Shown: in pieces, positions 49,967 to 59,231 of the stretch
How the letters are laid out: every line of letters starts with the position of its first letter
How positions within the stretch are numbered: the stretch's first letter is position 1
Assembly (NCBI RefSeq): GCF_002149965.1
Contig: NZ_MSQB01000018.1
Coordinates: forward strand, 73,677-137,676
Source: Novosphingobium panipatense
GTDB taxonomy: Bacteria > Pseudomonadota > Alphaproteobacteria > Sphingomonadales > Sphingomonadaceae
DNA: 64,000 nt
Direction: 5' to 3'
The notes under the pieces: generated by a model
Database searches by the model: none
What the model was told of the DNA's origin: nothing
What the model saw: the letters and a program-made list of their open reading frames with translations, nothing else
Program-made: the position numbers and the translations under genes

Positions 49967-51409
49967 TCAGAAGCCGAGATCCTCGATCGGCCCGTCGAAG
50001 TTGCCTCCCAACTTGTGGATGGCCTTGGCGAGCTGGTCCTGCGGCAGGCCCTTCAGATAGCCGTCGATGATCCGCTCGTAATTGCTGATCAGTCCTTCGA
50101 CATCCTTGGAAAGGCGCATGAATTCGAAGCCGGTCGCGTGCAGGCCCTTCTGCTGGATCGGGATGTTCGAATAGTCCTGCCGCGGGATCGGCGGGAATTC
50201 CGGGCTGTTGTAGGGCAGGACCACCGGCTCCATCACCGTTTCGAAATCCTCGTCCTCGGGCACGTAGGTCAGCGACCAGATCTCGAAGAAGCAGCTCTCC
50301 GGTCCGGTCGGGCGGATGCGATAGGCCGACATCGACGTGAAGTAGGGCAGCAGGAAGTAGTGGGGGAACAGGAACTCCACCGCCTTCACCGGGTGCGTCT
50401 GCGCCACGGTGCAGAGGTCCGGCACCGGCTCTCCGCGCGCGGAAAGCTGTGAGGAGATCTGGTGCATGACGATGCCCAGCCAATGGAACATCGCCATGTT
50501 CTGGTCTTCCGGCAGACCCTCCTCGATACCGATCAGGCCGCGCGCGATCTCCACTTCCTTCTCGTGGACCATGCCCGCCATGCCCTCGCTGAGGAGGGCC
50601 ATGGAGTTGACCTGCAGTTCCTGGTTCTCGCGGTAGGAGAGGTGCTGCTCGGCCATGATCGGCACGGGGCCGCGCGGGGTCTTGTACATCGAATCGTACA
50701 TCATCGGCGCGGCGTGCTGGAGCTGGGGGTGCGTCTGCATGACGTGGTAGCCTTCCATGAAGGCCTCCATCGCCACCTTCCAGTTGGCCGGCAGTTCGGC
50801 GCCGTAGCACCATTCTGCACGCATCTTGTCCAGATTGCGGGCTTCGAGGTTACCTGCCACCGGGCCGAGCGTCTCCCGTACCGAAGGCGCATCGTCGTCA
50901 TGGTTGATCCAGACGCAGCCGATGAAGGTCTCGGCGCGGCAGGGGATCAGGTTGATGTCGTCTTCCTGAAGCTGCCGCTCCGAGAACATGTGCTTGCCGT
51001 AGACCTGCGTGGATTCGCCGTCCATGTTCCAGCGCCAGCCGTGGAACGGGCAGACGAAGCCGGACTTCCTGCAGTTGCCGTGGGCATGACCCGTGCCGCC
51101 CGCGAAAGGCACGCCGCGGTGGCGGCAGGCGTTGTGGAAGGCCTTCACGCCGCTGGCGGTACGCACGACGATGACGGACTTGCCGACATTCTCGTACTCG
51201 ATCCAGTCGCCCACCTCGGGGATCTGTTCCTCGCGGCAGGCCATCTGCCAGACGTGCGGCCAGAGGTGATCCAGCTCGGCCTGATAGAACTCGGCATCGT
51301 AGTAGCGCTTGACCGGGATCCGTTCGGGATCGTCGATCGGATAGGGGACGGACCGCAGCCCGCCGTCGACTGATTTCAGCACTCCGACACCTCTCGGGTT
51401 ATTCTTCAT
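49967..51409 (-). CDS. Rieske aromatic-ring-hydroxylating dioxygenase, alpha subunit (second)
   Basis: 480 residues. The Rieske motif is CRHRG and CPFHGW; the gap between them is longer than usual because of a GNCRKSGF insert. The catalytic iron ligands are in EAFMEGYHVMQTH. It is larger than the first Rieske protein and of a different subgroup, with unknown substrate; sphingomonads use many such proteins on aromatic and terpenoid compounds. There is no ferredoxin or reductase nearby. The start is uncertain (51409 or 51430) because neither has a clear ribosome binding site. Confidence 0.88.
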   Translation of the reverse strand: MKNNPRGVGVLKSVDGGLRSVPYPIDDPERIPVKRYYDAEFYQAELDHLWPHVWQMACREEQIPEVGDWIEYENVGKSVIVVRTASGVKAFHNACRHRGVPFAGGTGHAHGNCRKSGFVCPFHGWRWNMDGESTQVYGKHMFSERQLQEDDINLIPCRAETFIGCVWINHDDDAPSVRETLGPVAGNLEARNLDKMRAEWCYGAELPANWKVAMEAFMEGYHVMQTHPQLQHAAPMMYDSMYKTPRGPVPIMAEQHLSYRENQELQVNSMALLSEGMAGMVHEKEVEIARGLIGIEEGLPEDQNMAMFHWLGIVMHQISSQLSARGEPVPDLCTVAQTHPVKAVEFLFPHYFLLPYFTSMSAYRIRPTGPESCFFEIWSLTYVPEDEDFETVMEPVVLPYNSPEFPPIPRQDYSNIPIQQKGLHATGFEFMRLSKDVEGLISNYERIIDGYLKGLPQDQLAKAIHKLGGNFDGPIEDLGF

Positions 51410-51502
51410 TCGTGTTGAACGAATGTACAACCCTGCGCCGGGCAGGCAATGGCGGCGCGCCGTGGGAACATCGCAGGCGCGCTTTTTGGGAGAAGGCGGG
51501 CC

Positions 51503-52369
51503 TTACTTGCGCGCCGGATCGAGCGCGGAGGCGGCGCGTCGCGGCGGCGCGGCATCCATCGCCATCAGTGCCTCGATCCGCTTTTCGGTGGCCGGATGCG
51601 TCGAGAACAGATTCGAGACCGCGGTGGGTACGATATAGAGCTGTGCGGCGGCGGGATTGCGCTCCGACGCCGCGCTGGGCACTGCCTGCGCCGGACCTGC
51701 GATCTTGGCGAGGGCAGAGGCGAGGGCCCTGGGGTTTCCGCTGATCTCGGCACCGGCGCGATCGGCGCCGAACTCACGGGTGCGGCTGATTGCCATCTGG
51801 ACGATCATGGCGGCGAAGGGCGCCATGAACACGGCTGCCATCGCGGCGATCGGATTGGGGCGATCCTCGCCATGCCCGCCGAAGAACAGCCCGAAGTTGG
51901 CGATCATCGAGATGGCGCCGGCGATCGTGGCGACCATGGTCATGATCAGCGTGTCGCGGTTCTTCACATGGCCCAGTTCATGCGCCATCACGGCCGCCAC
52001 TTCATCGCGGTTCAGCCGGTCGAGCAGGCCGGTCGTCGCGGCCACGGCGGCATGCTCGGGATTGCGCCCGGTGGCAAAGGCATTGGGATTGGCGCTCTCC
52101 ACAAGATAGACGCGCGGCATGGGAAGCTGCGCGCGCCGCGCTAGCTCGGCCACGAGGTTGTAGAAATCGGGGGCAGTACGCTCGTCCACCTCGCGCGCAT
52201 TGTGCATCCTGAGCACGATGCTGTCGGCGTTCCAGAAGGTGAACAGGTTCATGCCCGCCGCCACGATCAGCGCGATCACCGCGCCGGCGCTGCCGCCGAA
52301 CATATAGCCCAGCCCCATGAACAGCGCCGTCAGCGCCGCCAGCAGCATGGCCGTTTTCATCCCGTTCAC
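51503..52369 (-). CDS. htpX: Membrane zinc metalloprotease HtpX
   Basis: 288 residues. Two N-terminal membrane segments, the zinc motif HELGH at residues 130-134 with a downstream glutamate (REFGADRAGAE), and two further membrane segments near residues 145-190 match HtpX. It degrades misfolded inner-membrane proteins under envelope stress. The C-terminus ends in a proline/alanine-rich tail (AMDAAPPRRAASALDPARK). It stands alone between the Rieske and NPD-type genes. Confidence 0.93.
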   Translation of the reverse strand: MNGMKTAMLLAALTALFMGLGYMFGGSAGAVIALIVAAGMNLFTFWNADSIVLRMHNAREVDERTAPDFYNLVAELARRAQLPMPRVYLVESANPNAFATGRNPEHAAVAATTGLLDRLNRDEVAAVMAHELGHVKNRDTLIMTMVATIAGAISMIANFGLFFGGHGEDRPNPIAAMAAVFMAPFAAMIVQMAISRTREFGADRAGAEISGNPRALASALAKIAGPAQAVPSAASERNPAAAQLYIVPTAVSNLFSTHPATEKRIEALMAMDAAPPRRAASALDPARK

Positions 52370-52529
52370 TTCCTTAAACTCCTTGAATTGGTTGAATATG
52401 GAATCTGGGTATCACATCGCGGCTTTCAATATGCTGCATCGCCAGCGCGAATTGCGATCCGGGGGTGTCCCCAAGCGCATCAATCCCCCCTAGGACGCCG
52501 GAAAGAGGCTTTTGGGGAGTGTACAGGCA

Positions 52530-53510
52530 ATGGCGTTCAAGACCCGCGTCACCGAGATGCTCGGCATCGAACATCCGATCGTGCAGGGCGGCATGCAGGG
52601 CGTGGGCCTGGCCGAACTGGCCAGCGCCGTGTCCAACGCGGGCGGGCTCGGTACGCTGACCGCGCTCACCCAGCCCAGCCCGCAGGCGCTGCGCGAGGAA
52701 ATCGAGCGCTGCCGGTCAATGACCGACAAGCCCTTCGCCGTGAACATCACCGTGTTCCCCACGCTGTTGCCGCCCGACTACAAGGCCTATGCGCAGGCCG
52801 CCATCGACGGCGGCGTGAAGATCATCGAGACCGCCGGCACCCAGCAGGTGCGCGAGATCTGGGAAATGGTGAAGCCGCACGGCATCACCGTGGTCCATAA
52901 ATGCACGGCCGTCCGCCACGCGCTTTCGGCGGAGAAGCATGGCTGCGACATCATCTCCATCGACGGTTTCGAATGTGCCGGGCATCCGGGCGAGGACGAT
53001 ATTCCCGGCCTGATCCTGATCCCCACGGCGGCGGACAAAGTGAAGATCCCGATGCTGGCGAGCGGCGGCTTCGGCGACGGACGCGGCCTTGCCGCCGCGC
53101 TGGCGCTGGGCGCGGAGGGCATCAACATGGGCACCCGCTTCTGTGCCACGAAGGAAGCGCCGATCCACGACAACGTGAAGGCCAGGTACATCGAGAACGA
53201 CGAACGCGGCACCAACCTGATCTTCCGCAAGTTCAAGAACACCGCCCGCGTCGGCAAGAACGGGGTGTCTGACGAAGTGGTGGAGATCTCCGCCCGCCCC
53301 GATTCGACTTTCGACGACATCAAGCACCTTGTTGCCGGTGCCGTGGGCCGGGAACTCCTCCAGTCGGGCGATCTGACCAGGGGCATTTTCTGGGCCGGCA
53401 TGGTGCAGGGCCTGATTCACGACCTGCCCACCTGCAAGGAACTGATCGAGCGGATCGTCGCTGATGCGGAAGAGATCGTGAAAGGCCGGTTGGGCGCGAT
53501 GCTGGCCTGA
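52530..53510 (+). CDS. Nitronate monooxygenase-family flavoprotein
   Basis: 326 residues forming a TIM barrel. Family blocks are IEHPIVQGGMQGVGLAELASAVSNAGGLGTLTAL (region), KPFAVNITVFPT, CDIISIDGFECAGHPGEDD and LASGGFGDGRGLAAALALGAEGINMGTRFCATKEAP (region). It binds FMN and oxidises nitronates or acts on enoyl-CoA-like substrates. The start at 52530 follows GGGGAG. In this catabolic neighbourhood it may serve redox steps of CoA-linked degradation. Confidence 0.9.
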   Translation: MAFKTRVTEMLGIEHPIVQGGMQGVGLAELASAVSNAGGLGTLTALTQPSPQALREEIERCRSMTDKPFAVNITVFPTLLPPDYKAYAQAAIDGGVKIIETAGTQQVREIWEMVKPHGITVVHKCTAVRHALSAEKHGCDIISIDGFECAGHPGEDDIPGLILIPTAADKVKIPMLASGGFGDGRGLAAALALGAEGINMGTRFCATKEAPIHDNVKARYIENDERGTNLIFRKFKNTARVGKNGVSDEVVEISARPDSTFDDIKHLVAGAVGRELLQSGDLTRGIFWAGMVQGLIHDLPTCKELIERIVADAEEIVKGRLGAMLA

Positions 53511-53855
53511 GGGGAGGCAGGGTGCTGATCTCAGGCACAAGGTGACAGTTCGCTTGACACAGTTGACACGGTCCAGGGGGAAAACTGTCACCTTGTGCGG
53601 AAAGTGTCACTTTGCGCCGAGTGTAGCGGCGGCGTTTGTGGTTGGAATGAGGAGGCCGTAACAGCATCGGGCGCAGTATAGCGGATGGGCGGGATGTAGG
53701 AAAACGCGGCCTGCCTTCGTTCAAGGGCCTGCCTTCGTGCAATCGCTAAGGTCGGCACCTGAGGCACCTGCGGGTTTCTCCCGATTTCGGGCGGAGGGCG
53801 GGATCTGGATAGTCGCAGGCTCCCCGCATTCGATGCGCCAGCGGCAAGGTCTTCC
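53511..53855. other. Intergenic region with nested TGACA/TGTCA repeats
   Basis: 345 bases without a gene. CACAAGGTGACAGTT (53536-53550) is perfectly inverted at 53583-53597. Between and after them are further TTGACAC and AGTGTCAC elements (53555, 53563, 53604). It could be a long hairpin terminator for the NPD-type gene or a multi-site operator; the spacer of 32 bases favours a protein-binding array. Confidence 0.5.
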
Positions 53856-55028
53856 ATGCACGATCTCGAAGAACTGTTCCGGCTGGGGCCACCCAGACGA
53901 CTGGCCCGCTTCGTTCGCGCCAGTCGCCCGCCTTTCGTCAAGCCGATGCCCCGCGTTCTGCTGGTGCTTGCGGCCGGGTGGCTGCCGCTCTTCGTGCTGA
54001 CGGCCGTGCGCGCGCCGGAGCAGATGCAGGACCTCGTTCGCGATATTGCCGTCCATGCGCGCTATGCCGTGGCGACGCCGCTGCTGGTGGTCGCCTATTC
54101 CTCTTGCGGCAGGCGTCTGGGCGTGATCGTCGGCAATTTCGCGCGGGCAGGCCTGCTGGATGCGGCGGGGCGGCAGATCCTGACCGAACAGATCGCCGCA
54201 AGTCGCAGGCTGCTCCAGTCCCGCGCGGCCGAAGTGGTGGCCGTCGTGCTGGCCGCCGCGTCGGCGGCAGCGACGCTGAGCGGCCTTTCGATTTCCGAGG
54301 AAATGGCGGCATGGACGCGCAATTCCGGGGCGAACGCCCTTTCGATGGCGGGGCTCTGGCAATTCGCGATCAGTCTGCCCTTGCTGTTGACGCTGTGGTT
54401 CGGCTGGCTCTGGCGCATCGCCGTCTGGGCACGACTGCTGATACGTATTTCCAGGCTGGATCTCGATTTGATCGCGTCGCATCCCGACCAGTGCGGCGGG
54501 CTTGGATTTCTGGGCCAGTCGCTCCGCGCCTTTTCGACGTTCGCCATGGCGCTGGGCGCGATTTCGGCGGGGCGGCTGGGGCACAATCATCTGGCCGGAA
54601 CGTCGAGCACCTTCACCGATGGCGTGCTTGCCGGGGGGACCGTGGCTGTCGTCGTCCTGCTGTGCGTCGCCCCGCTTTGCGCCTTTTCGGATCGCATGAT
54701 GCAGACCTGGCGCCGGGGCTCGATGGCCTATGGCGCGCTGGCGACGCAGCTGGGCATGCGGCTGGAGGCGGCGTGGATTGATCGCGGTGATGGGCGGGAT
54801 GATGGGCGGGGTGATGGGCGGCCGCCGATACTCGAAGCACCCGATTTCTCGGCGGCGGCGGACTTGTTTGCCGTTGTGGGCAGTGTCCAGACCATGCGCT
54901 TCATCCCGGTGGATACGCGCAGCCTGGTCATGCTCGTGACGGCGACCCTGCTGCCGTTCGTGGCGGCACTGTTCCTGACGATGCCGTTCGATGTAGTGCT
55001 GGAAACCCTGAAGAACCTGTTGATTTGA
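53856..55028 (+). CDS. Multi-pass membrane protein of unknown function
   Basis: 390 residues with six to seven hydrophobic segments (VLLVLAAGWLPLFVLTAV, VVAVVLAAASAAATLSG, LWQFAISLPLLLTLWFGWLW, GTVAVVVLLCVAPLCAF, MLVTATLLPFVAALFLTMPF). Cytosolic parts are rich in arginine. A short tandem repeat (DGRDDGRGDGR) lies near residues 311-321, encoded by three 12-base units. I do not recognise the family. Nothing in the neighbours (NPD-type flavoprotein, CoA-transferase) indicates its role. Confidence 0.75.
   Translation: MHDLEELFRLGPPRRLARFVRASRPPFVKPMPRVLLVLAAGWLPLFVLTAVRAPEQMQDLVRDIAVHARYAVATPLLVVAYSSCGRRLGVIVGNFARAGLLDAAGRQILTEQIAASRRLLQSRAAEVVAVVLAAASAAATLSGLSISEEMAAWTRNSGANALSMAGLWQFAISLPLLLTLWFGWLWRIAVWARLLIRISRLDLDLIASHPDQCGGLGFLGQSLRAFSTFAMALGAISAGRLGHNHLAGTSSTFTDGVLAGGTVAVVVLLCVAPLCAFSDRMMQTWRRGSMAYGALATQLGMRLEAAWIDRGDGRDDGRGDGRPPILEAPDFSAAADLFAVVGSVQTMRFIPVDTRSLVMLVTATLLPFVAALFLTMPFDVVLETLKNLLI
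54786..54821 (+). repeat. Three tandem 12-bp units
   Basis: GGTGATGGGCGG, GATGATGGGCGG, GGTGATGGGCGG in frame within the membrane-protein gene. Copy-number change would add or remove four residues each time without a frameshift. Confidence 0.7.
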
Positions 55029-55107
55029 TGGAAAGGCGTCATCCCGATCATCGCCGCTTCGCGCGGCCGACGATGCGCAGTTGGACCGAGTTTTGGGCTA
55101 GCGGGAC

Positions 55108-56358
55108 CTATACGGCCCCGGCTTCGCGCAATTCCGCCAGTCCGGCCTCGTCGATCCCGATCTCGGCCAGCACTTCGGCGGTGTGCTCGCCCAGCATCGG
55201 CGGGGCCATGCGGATGGTCGCCGGGCTGGCGGACATCCTGGCGAGCGGGCTGGCGATCAGGTCCACCGAGCCGCTCTCCGCCCAGGCGTGGGGCGTGGTG
55301 GCCCGCAGCTCGCGGTGCTTGACCTGCTCATCCTCCCACACGTCCGCCAGTTCGTTGTAGCGCGCGGCGGGAATGCCGACGCCGTCCAGCATGTCCTGCA
55401 TCTGCGTGACGGTGAAGCCCTCGCTCCAGCGGTTTATGATGTCCATCAGTTCGGCGCGGTTGGTCTTGCCGCGCTTGAGGTTGCTGTCGAAGCGCGGGTC
55501 GGTGAAGAGTTCTGGCCGTTCCATCAGCACGGTCAGGCGGCGATAGTGTTCGTCGGTGCCGGCGGTGAGGTAGATTATGCCGTCCGCGCAGCGCATCAGG
55601 TCTGCCGGGCCGCCGCCGTTGCCGCCGTTGCCGAGGCGGGGAGGGGCCTGCCCGCTGATCAGGTAGTCCTGCATGATGTGGCTGACCATCGCCACCGAAC
55701 TGTCGAGCAGGGCGATGTCGATGAACTGCCCCTCTCCGGTCCGATTGCGGTATTGCAGCGCGCCCAGGATGGCGAGGGCGGTGTTGTGGCCGGTCACGAA
55801 GTCGACCAGGCTGGGGCCGGTCTTCAGCGGACCATTGCCGGGCTGGCCTTCGGGAATGCCGGTCACGGCCATCATGCCGCCGGTGGCCTGAAACAGCCCG
55901 TCATAGCCCGGGCGCGCGGCCATCGGGCCGGTCTGGCCGAATCCGGTGACCGAGCAATAGATCAGGCGCGGGTTGATGGCCCTGAGGCTCTCGTAATCGA
56001 GGCCGAAGCGTGCCAGATCGCCCACTTTGTAGTTCTCGATCAGCACGTCCGCCGTCTTCACCAGTTCCTTGAGGACCTGCTGACCCTCCGGCCTGGAATG
56101 GTTGAGCGTGATGGAGCGCTTGTTACGGTTGGAAACGGTGAAGAAGCTGGAATGGCGGGTCTCGATCCCGTCCTTGCCCGGCACCCACGAGAAGCCGTAG
56201 CCGCGCCCGTCGTCGCCCACGCCGGGGCGCTCGATCTTGATGACGTCCGCGCCAAGGTCGCCAAGGATCTGCGCGCCTACGGGGGCGGCGAAGACGCGGC
56301 TCATGTCGATGACGCGGATGCCGGCTAATGCGGCTTTATCGTTCTGGTTCGTGCTCAT
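55108..56358 (-). CDS. Class III CoA-transferase (CaiB/BaiF family)
   Basis: 416 residues. The N-terminus has GIRVIDMSRVFAAPVGAQILGDLGADVIKIERPG (region), the CoA-binding start of the family. The aspartate nucleophile is in ARPGYDGLFQATGGMM, with CSVTGFGQTGPMAARPGYD before it and GLLDSS-like ALLDSSVAMVSHI after. It transfers CoA between carboxylic acids, activating a substrate without ATP. It is divergent from the SDR gene. A second member of the family lies at the window end, so different acids may be activated here. Confidence 0.92.
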   Translation of the reverse strand: MSTNQNDKAALAGIRVIDMSRVFAAPVGAQILGDLGADVIKIERPGVGDDGRGYGFSWVPGKDGIETRHSSFFTVSNRNKRSITLNHSRPEGQQVLKELVKTADVLIENYKVGDLARFGLDYESLRAINPRLIYCSVTGFGQTGPMAARPGYDGLFQATGGMMAVTGIPEGQPGNGPLKTGPSLVDFVTGHNTALAILGALQYRNRTGEGQFIDIALLDSSVAMVSHIMQDYLISGQAPPRLGNGGNGGGPADLMRCADGIIYLTAGTDEHYRRLTVLMERPELFTDPRFDSNLKRGKTNRAELMDIINRWSEGFTVTQMQDMLDGVGIPAARYNELADVWEDEQVKHRELRATTPHAWAESGSVDLIASPLARMSASPATIRMAPPMLGEHTAEVLAEIGIDEAGLAELREAGAV

Positions 56359-56512
56359 GATGGGAAAGGCTAGACCTGCCCTCGAAGGCGGCCAAGGTGG
56401 GCGGCCGCGCTTATCGCAGAAGCGATCAAGCATCGCCGTCGGCGCGGTCGGGCTTATCCGGCGTCCCGAAAACGCCTAGCCGAAGGGGAAAGACGATCAC
56501 GAGAGGTATGCG

Positions 56513-57295
56513 ATGAAGACGGCGATCATCACCGGCGCGGGCAGCGGCATCGGGCTGGAGACCGCGAAGATCCTTCATGCCGAAGGCTTCGCCATCGTCG
56601 GCGTCGGCCGCAGCAAGGACAAGCTGGCCACGCTGGAGGCCGAGATCGGCAATTCCGACGATGTGCTGGCGATCAGCGCCGACCTGACCGACCCCGCCGC
56701 ACCCGGCGCGATCGTGAAGGCGACGCTGGAGCGCTTCGGCCGGATCGACGCGCTGGTGAACAATGCCGGCGTCGGCAGCCCCAAGCCCCTGGACGAGACC
56801 GACGACGAGACGCTGGACGACTTCCTCGACATCATGCTGGTCGCGCCGTTCCGCCTCTGCCGCGACGTGATCCCGCACCTTTCGCAAGGGGCCAGCGTGG
56901 TCAATGTCACCAGCACGTTCGCGCATATCGGCGGTCGTCGTGGCGGCGCTTACTCAGCGGCCAAGGGCGGCCTCAAGTCGCTGACCGAGCACATGGCCTG
57001 CGAATATGGCCCGCGCGGCATCCGCTCCAACTGCGTGGCGCCCGGCGTGACGATGACCGACATGGTGCGCCACCGGTTCGAGGACGAGGGCTTTAAGCGT
57101 GCCAACGTCGAAACCACGCCCTATCCGCGTCTCGCCCAGCCCGAGGATATCGCCAGCGTGATCGCTTTCCTCTGCCTGCCGGGCAGCGAGATGATCAATG
57201 GCCAGTCCATCGTGGTCGATGGCGGCTGGACGGCCACCAAGTACCTCAGCCCGCGCGTGACGCGCACGACCTGGGTGGAACCCGAAAATACGTGA
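56513..57295 (+). CDS. Short-chain dehydrogenase/reductase
   Basis: 260 residues. The cofactor motif is TGAGSGIG (7-14), LVNNAG is at 81-86, and the catalytic residues are S134, Y147 and K151 in AYSAAKGG. The C-terminal FLCLPGSEMINGQSIVVDGGWTA region is typical of classical SDRs. Without an acidic residue after the second strand (VGVGRSKDK) it may prefer NADP. It faces the CoA-transferase gene with 154 bases between starts, which could hold a shared promoter. Confidence 0.9.
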   Translation: MKTAIITGAGSGIGLETAKILHAEGFAIVGVGRSKDKLATLEAEIGNSDDVLAISADLTDPAAPGAIVKATLERFGRIDALVNNAGVGSPKPLDETDDETLDDFLDIMLVAPFRLCRDVIPHLSQGASVVNVTSTFAHIGGRRGGAYSAAKGGLKSLTEHMACEYGPRGIRSNCVAPGVTMTDMVRHRFEDEGFKRANVETTPYPRLAQPEDIASVIAFLCLPGSEMINGQSIVVDGGWTATKYLSPRVTRTTWVEPENT

Positions 57296-57436
57296 GGATC
57301 AGGCGGCGGCGCTCGCGGCGATGCAGAGCCGGGTGCCGCCCTGGTCAAGTCGCAAGGATTGTCGGCGCCTGCCGAGGCACTCTAATGTCGCCGCAACACG
57401 GCGGGGCAGGAACCCCGCGACAGGCGGGAGGGAGCG

Positions 57437-57925
57437 ATGATCAGGGGGATCCATCATATCGGCGTCAACTGCCGCGACCTCGATCGCATGACTCGTTTCT
57501 ACAGGGACGCGCTGGGCTTCGAGCCGGTGGACGAGGGCTTCGCCTGGCGCGACGAGCCGGTGATGGACCTGATCGTGGACCTTTCCGGTTCGGCGGCGAA
57601 AGGCGTGATGCTGCGGGCGGGACAGTGCTACCTCGAACTTTTCGAGTATTCCGCGCCGCCGCCTGATCGCGATAGTCCACTGCGGCCGAACGATCGCGGC
57701 TATACGCACTTGTGCATAGACGTGACGGATATCGCAGCGGATATCCCGCACCTCGAAGCCTGCGGCATGACCTTCCGCGATCGCCGTTTCGTGGATGTCG
57801 GCCATGTACGGACGCTCTACGGGTACGATCCCGAGGGCAATGTCATCGAAGTTCAGCAATGCATGCCCGGCAATGGCTTTACGCTGGAGGATCTTGGCCC
57901 GCCGCGTGGCCCTGCGACGACCTGA
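57437..57925 (+). CDS. VOC-family protein (glyoxalase-like)
   Basis: 162 residues, one vicinal-oxygen-chelate unit pair. It starts MIRGIHHIGVNCRDLDRM, giving the first metal ligand (H in HHIGV). A second histidine/glutamate set is in GYTHLCIDVTD and DPEGNVIEVQQ. Relatives include methylmalonyl-CoA epimerases, lactoylglutathione lyases and extradiol dioxygenases; the size suits an epimerase or lyase. It follows the SDR gene on the same strand after about 140 bases. Substrate unknown. Confidence 0.85.
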   Translation: MIRGIHHIGVNCRDLDRMTRFYRDALGFEPVDEGFAWRDEPVMDLIVDLSGSAAKGVMLRAGQCYLELFEYSAPPPDRDSPLRPNDRGYTHLCIDVTDIAADIPHLEACGMTFRDRRFVDVGHVRTLYGYDPEGNVIEVQQCMPGNGFTLEDLGPPRGPATT

Positions 57926-58014
57926 TACAACCCCGTCATTGCAGAAAAGCCGCCGAATCCCTAAGTGGGCCGTGCTTCCGCAGCTGGCGGACCCGCCCAC
58001 CCCACCGGAGAACG

Positions 58015-59202
58015 ATGAAGCCCGCCCCGTCGCAACGCCACTATGGAATGGATTGGCTGCGCGTCGGCGCCTTCGTTCTGCTGATCTTCTACCATGTCGG
58101 TTTTTCGTTCACGCCCTGGGGCTACCAGACCCCTACGCGCGGCGTGGTGAGCTGGGCGGAGATCCCTCTGTTGGGCCTCAGCGCCTGGCGGCTTGCGCTG
58201 CTCTTCGCGATTTCCGGCTATGCCAGCGCGGCCCTGCTGAAGAAGGACGGCAACAATCGGGCTTTCCTCAAGAGTCGCATCCTGCGCCTTGGAATCCCTC
58301 TGCTTTTTGGACTTACGGTGGTCGTGCCGCCGCAACCCTACATGGGGCTGGTCAACAGCGGTTATGAGCATGGCTATGGTTACTTCCTGCTTCACGATGC
58401 CTTCCGCTTCCACAAGGTAGGCTACGAGGTCCTCCCGGCCACCATGCACATGTGGTTCGTGATCTACCTGCTGGTCTACACGCTGGTGCTCTGCGCGGGG
58501 CTGATGCTGCTGCCCGCCGCCTGGCGCGCGGCGCTGCGTGGCGGGGCCGAGCGGCTGCTTTCGGGGCCGGCGCTGCTGCCGCTGGGCATCGCGGCGATCT
58601 TCCTGATCCGCCTCCTGCCTTACGGCTGGACGGACATGCACAATTTCCTTCAGGACCGCGGCGCCCATCTGCACTATTTCGCGATGTTCCTGTTCGGCTT
58701 CCTTCTGCGCGGCTCGGAGCCGATGCGCGCGGCGATCGCGCGGCAGTGGAAGCTCGCGCTGCTGCTGGGCGTGCTCGGCTATGCCTGGGTGATCGGCGAC
58801 ACGCTGCTCTATCCCGGCAATGTTCCGACGCCTGCCGCCTGGGTGCAGCCGCTGTCCTTCGCCAAGTCGGTGCAGTGCTGGGGCACGGTGATCGCGCTGT
58901 TCGGCATTGCCGACCGCTTCTGGAACTTCGACCACCGCTGGCGCACGACCCTGGTGGAGGCGGTGTTCCCGATCTACATCGCCCATCAGACGGTCATGGT
59001 CTTCGTCAGCTACGGCATCCGCGACATGGGGCTGGGCGCCCTCGCGGAATTCCTCACGCTTTGCGCTGCCGTGGCGGGCGGGTCTTGGCTGTTCTACCTT
59101 CTGGGCCGCGAAGTTGGCCCGCTGCGCCCGCTGATCGGACTCAAGCGGCATCGCGCCCGCAAGTCGTCCGAACAGAAGCCGGCGCTCGCTTCCGCAGGCT
59201 GA
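58015..59202 (+). CDS. Acyltransferase 3 family membrane protein
   Basis: 395 residues with about ten hydrophobic segments. The N-terminal block GMDWLRVGAFVLLIFYHVGFSF carries the catalytic-type histidine of the acyltransferase 3 family, followed by RLALLFAISGYASAALL, FLKSRILRLGIPLLFG and HMWFVIYLLVYTLVL. Such enzymes O-acylate sugars of glycans, lipids or natural products at the inner membrane. The start at 58015 follows CCGGAG. The C-terminal tail is basic. Its target is unknown. Confidence 0.9.
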   Translation: MKPAPSQRHYGMDWLRVGAFVLLIFYHVGFSFTPWGYQTPTRGVVSWAEIPLLGLSAWRLALLFAISGYASAALLKKDGNNRAFLKSRILRLGIPLLFGLTVVVPPQPYMGLVNSGYEHGYGYFLLHDAFRFHKVGYEVLPATMHMWFVIYLLVYTLVLCAGLMLLPAAWRAALRGGAERLLSGPALLPLGIAAIFLIRLLPYGWTDMHNFLQDRGAHLHYFAMFLFGFLLRGSEPMRAAIARQWKLALLLGVLGYAWVIGDTLLYPGNVPTPAAWVQPLSFAKSVQCWGTVIALFGIADRFWNFDHRWRTTLVEAVFPIYIAHQTVMVFVSYGIRDMGLGALAEFLTLCAAVAGGSWLFYLLGREVGPLRPLIGLKRHRARKSSEQKPALASAG

Positions 59203-59231
59203 ACGGGAGCCCGGGGGAGCCCCGCTCCCGT
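59203..59231. terminator. Hairpin between convergent genes
   Basis: ACGGGAGC / GCTCCCGT with a 13-base loop, exactly in the gap between the acyltransferase and thiolase stops. It has no T-run, but the position suits a shared transcript end. Confidence 0.5.
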
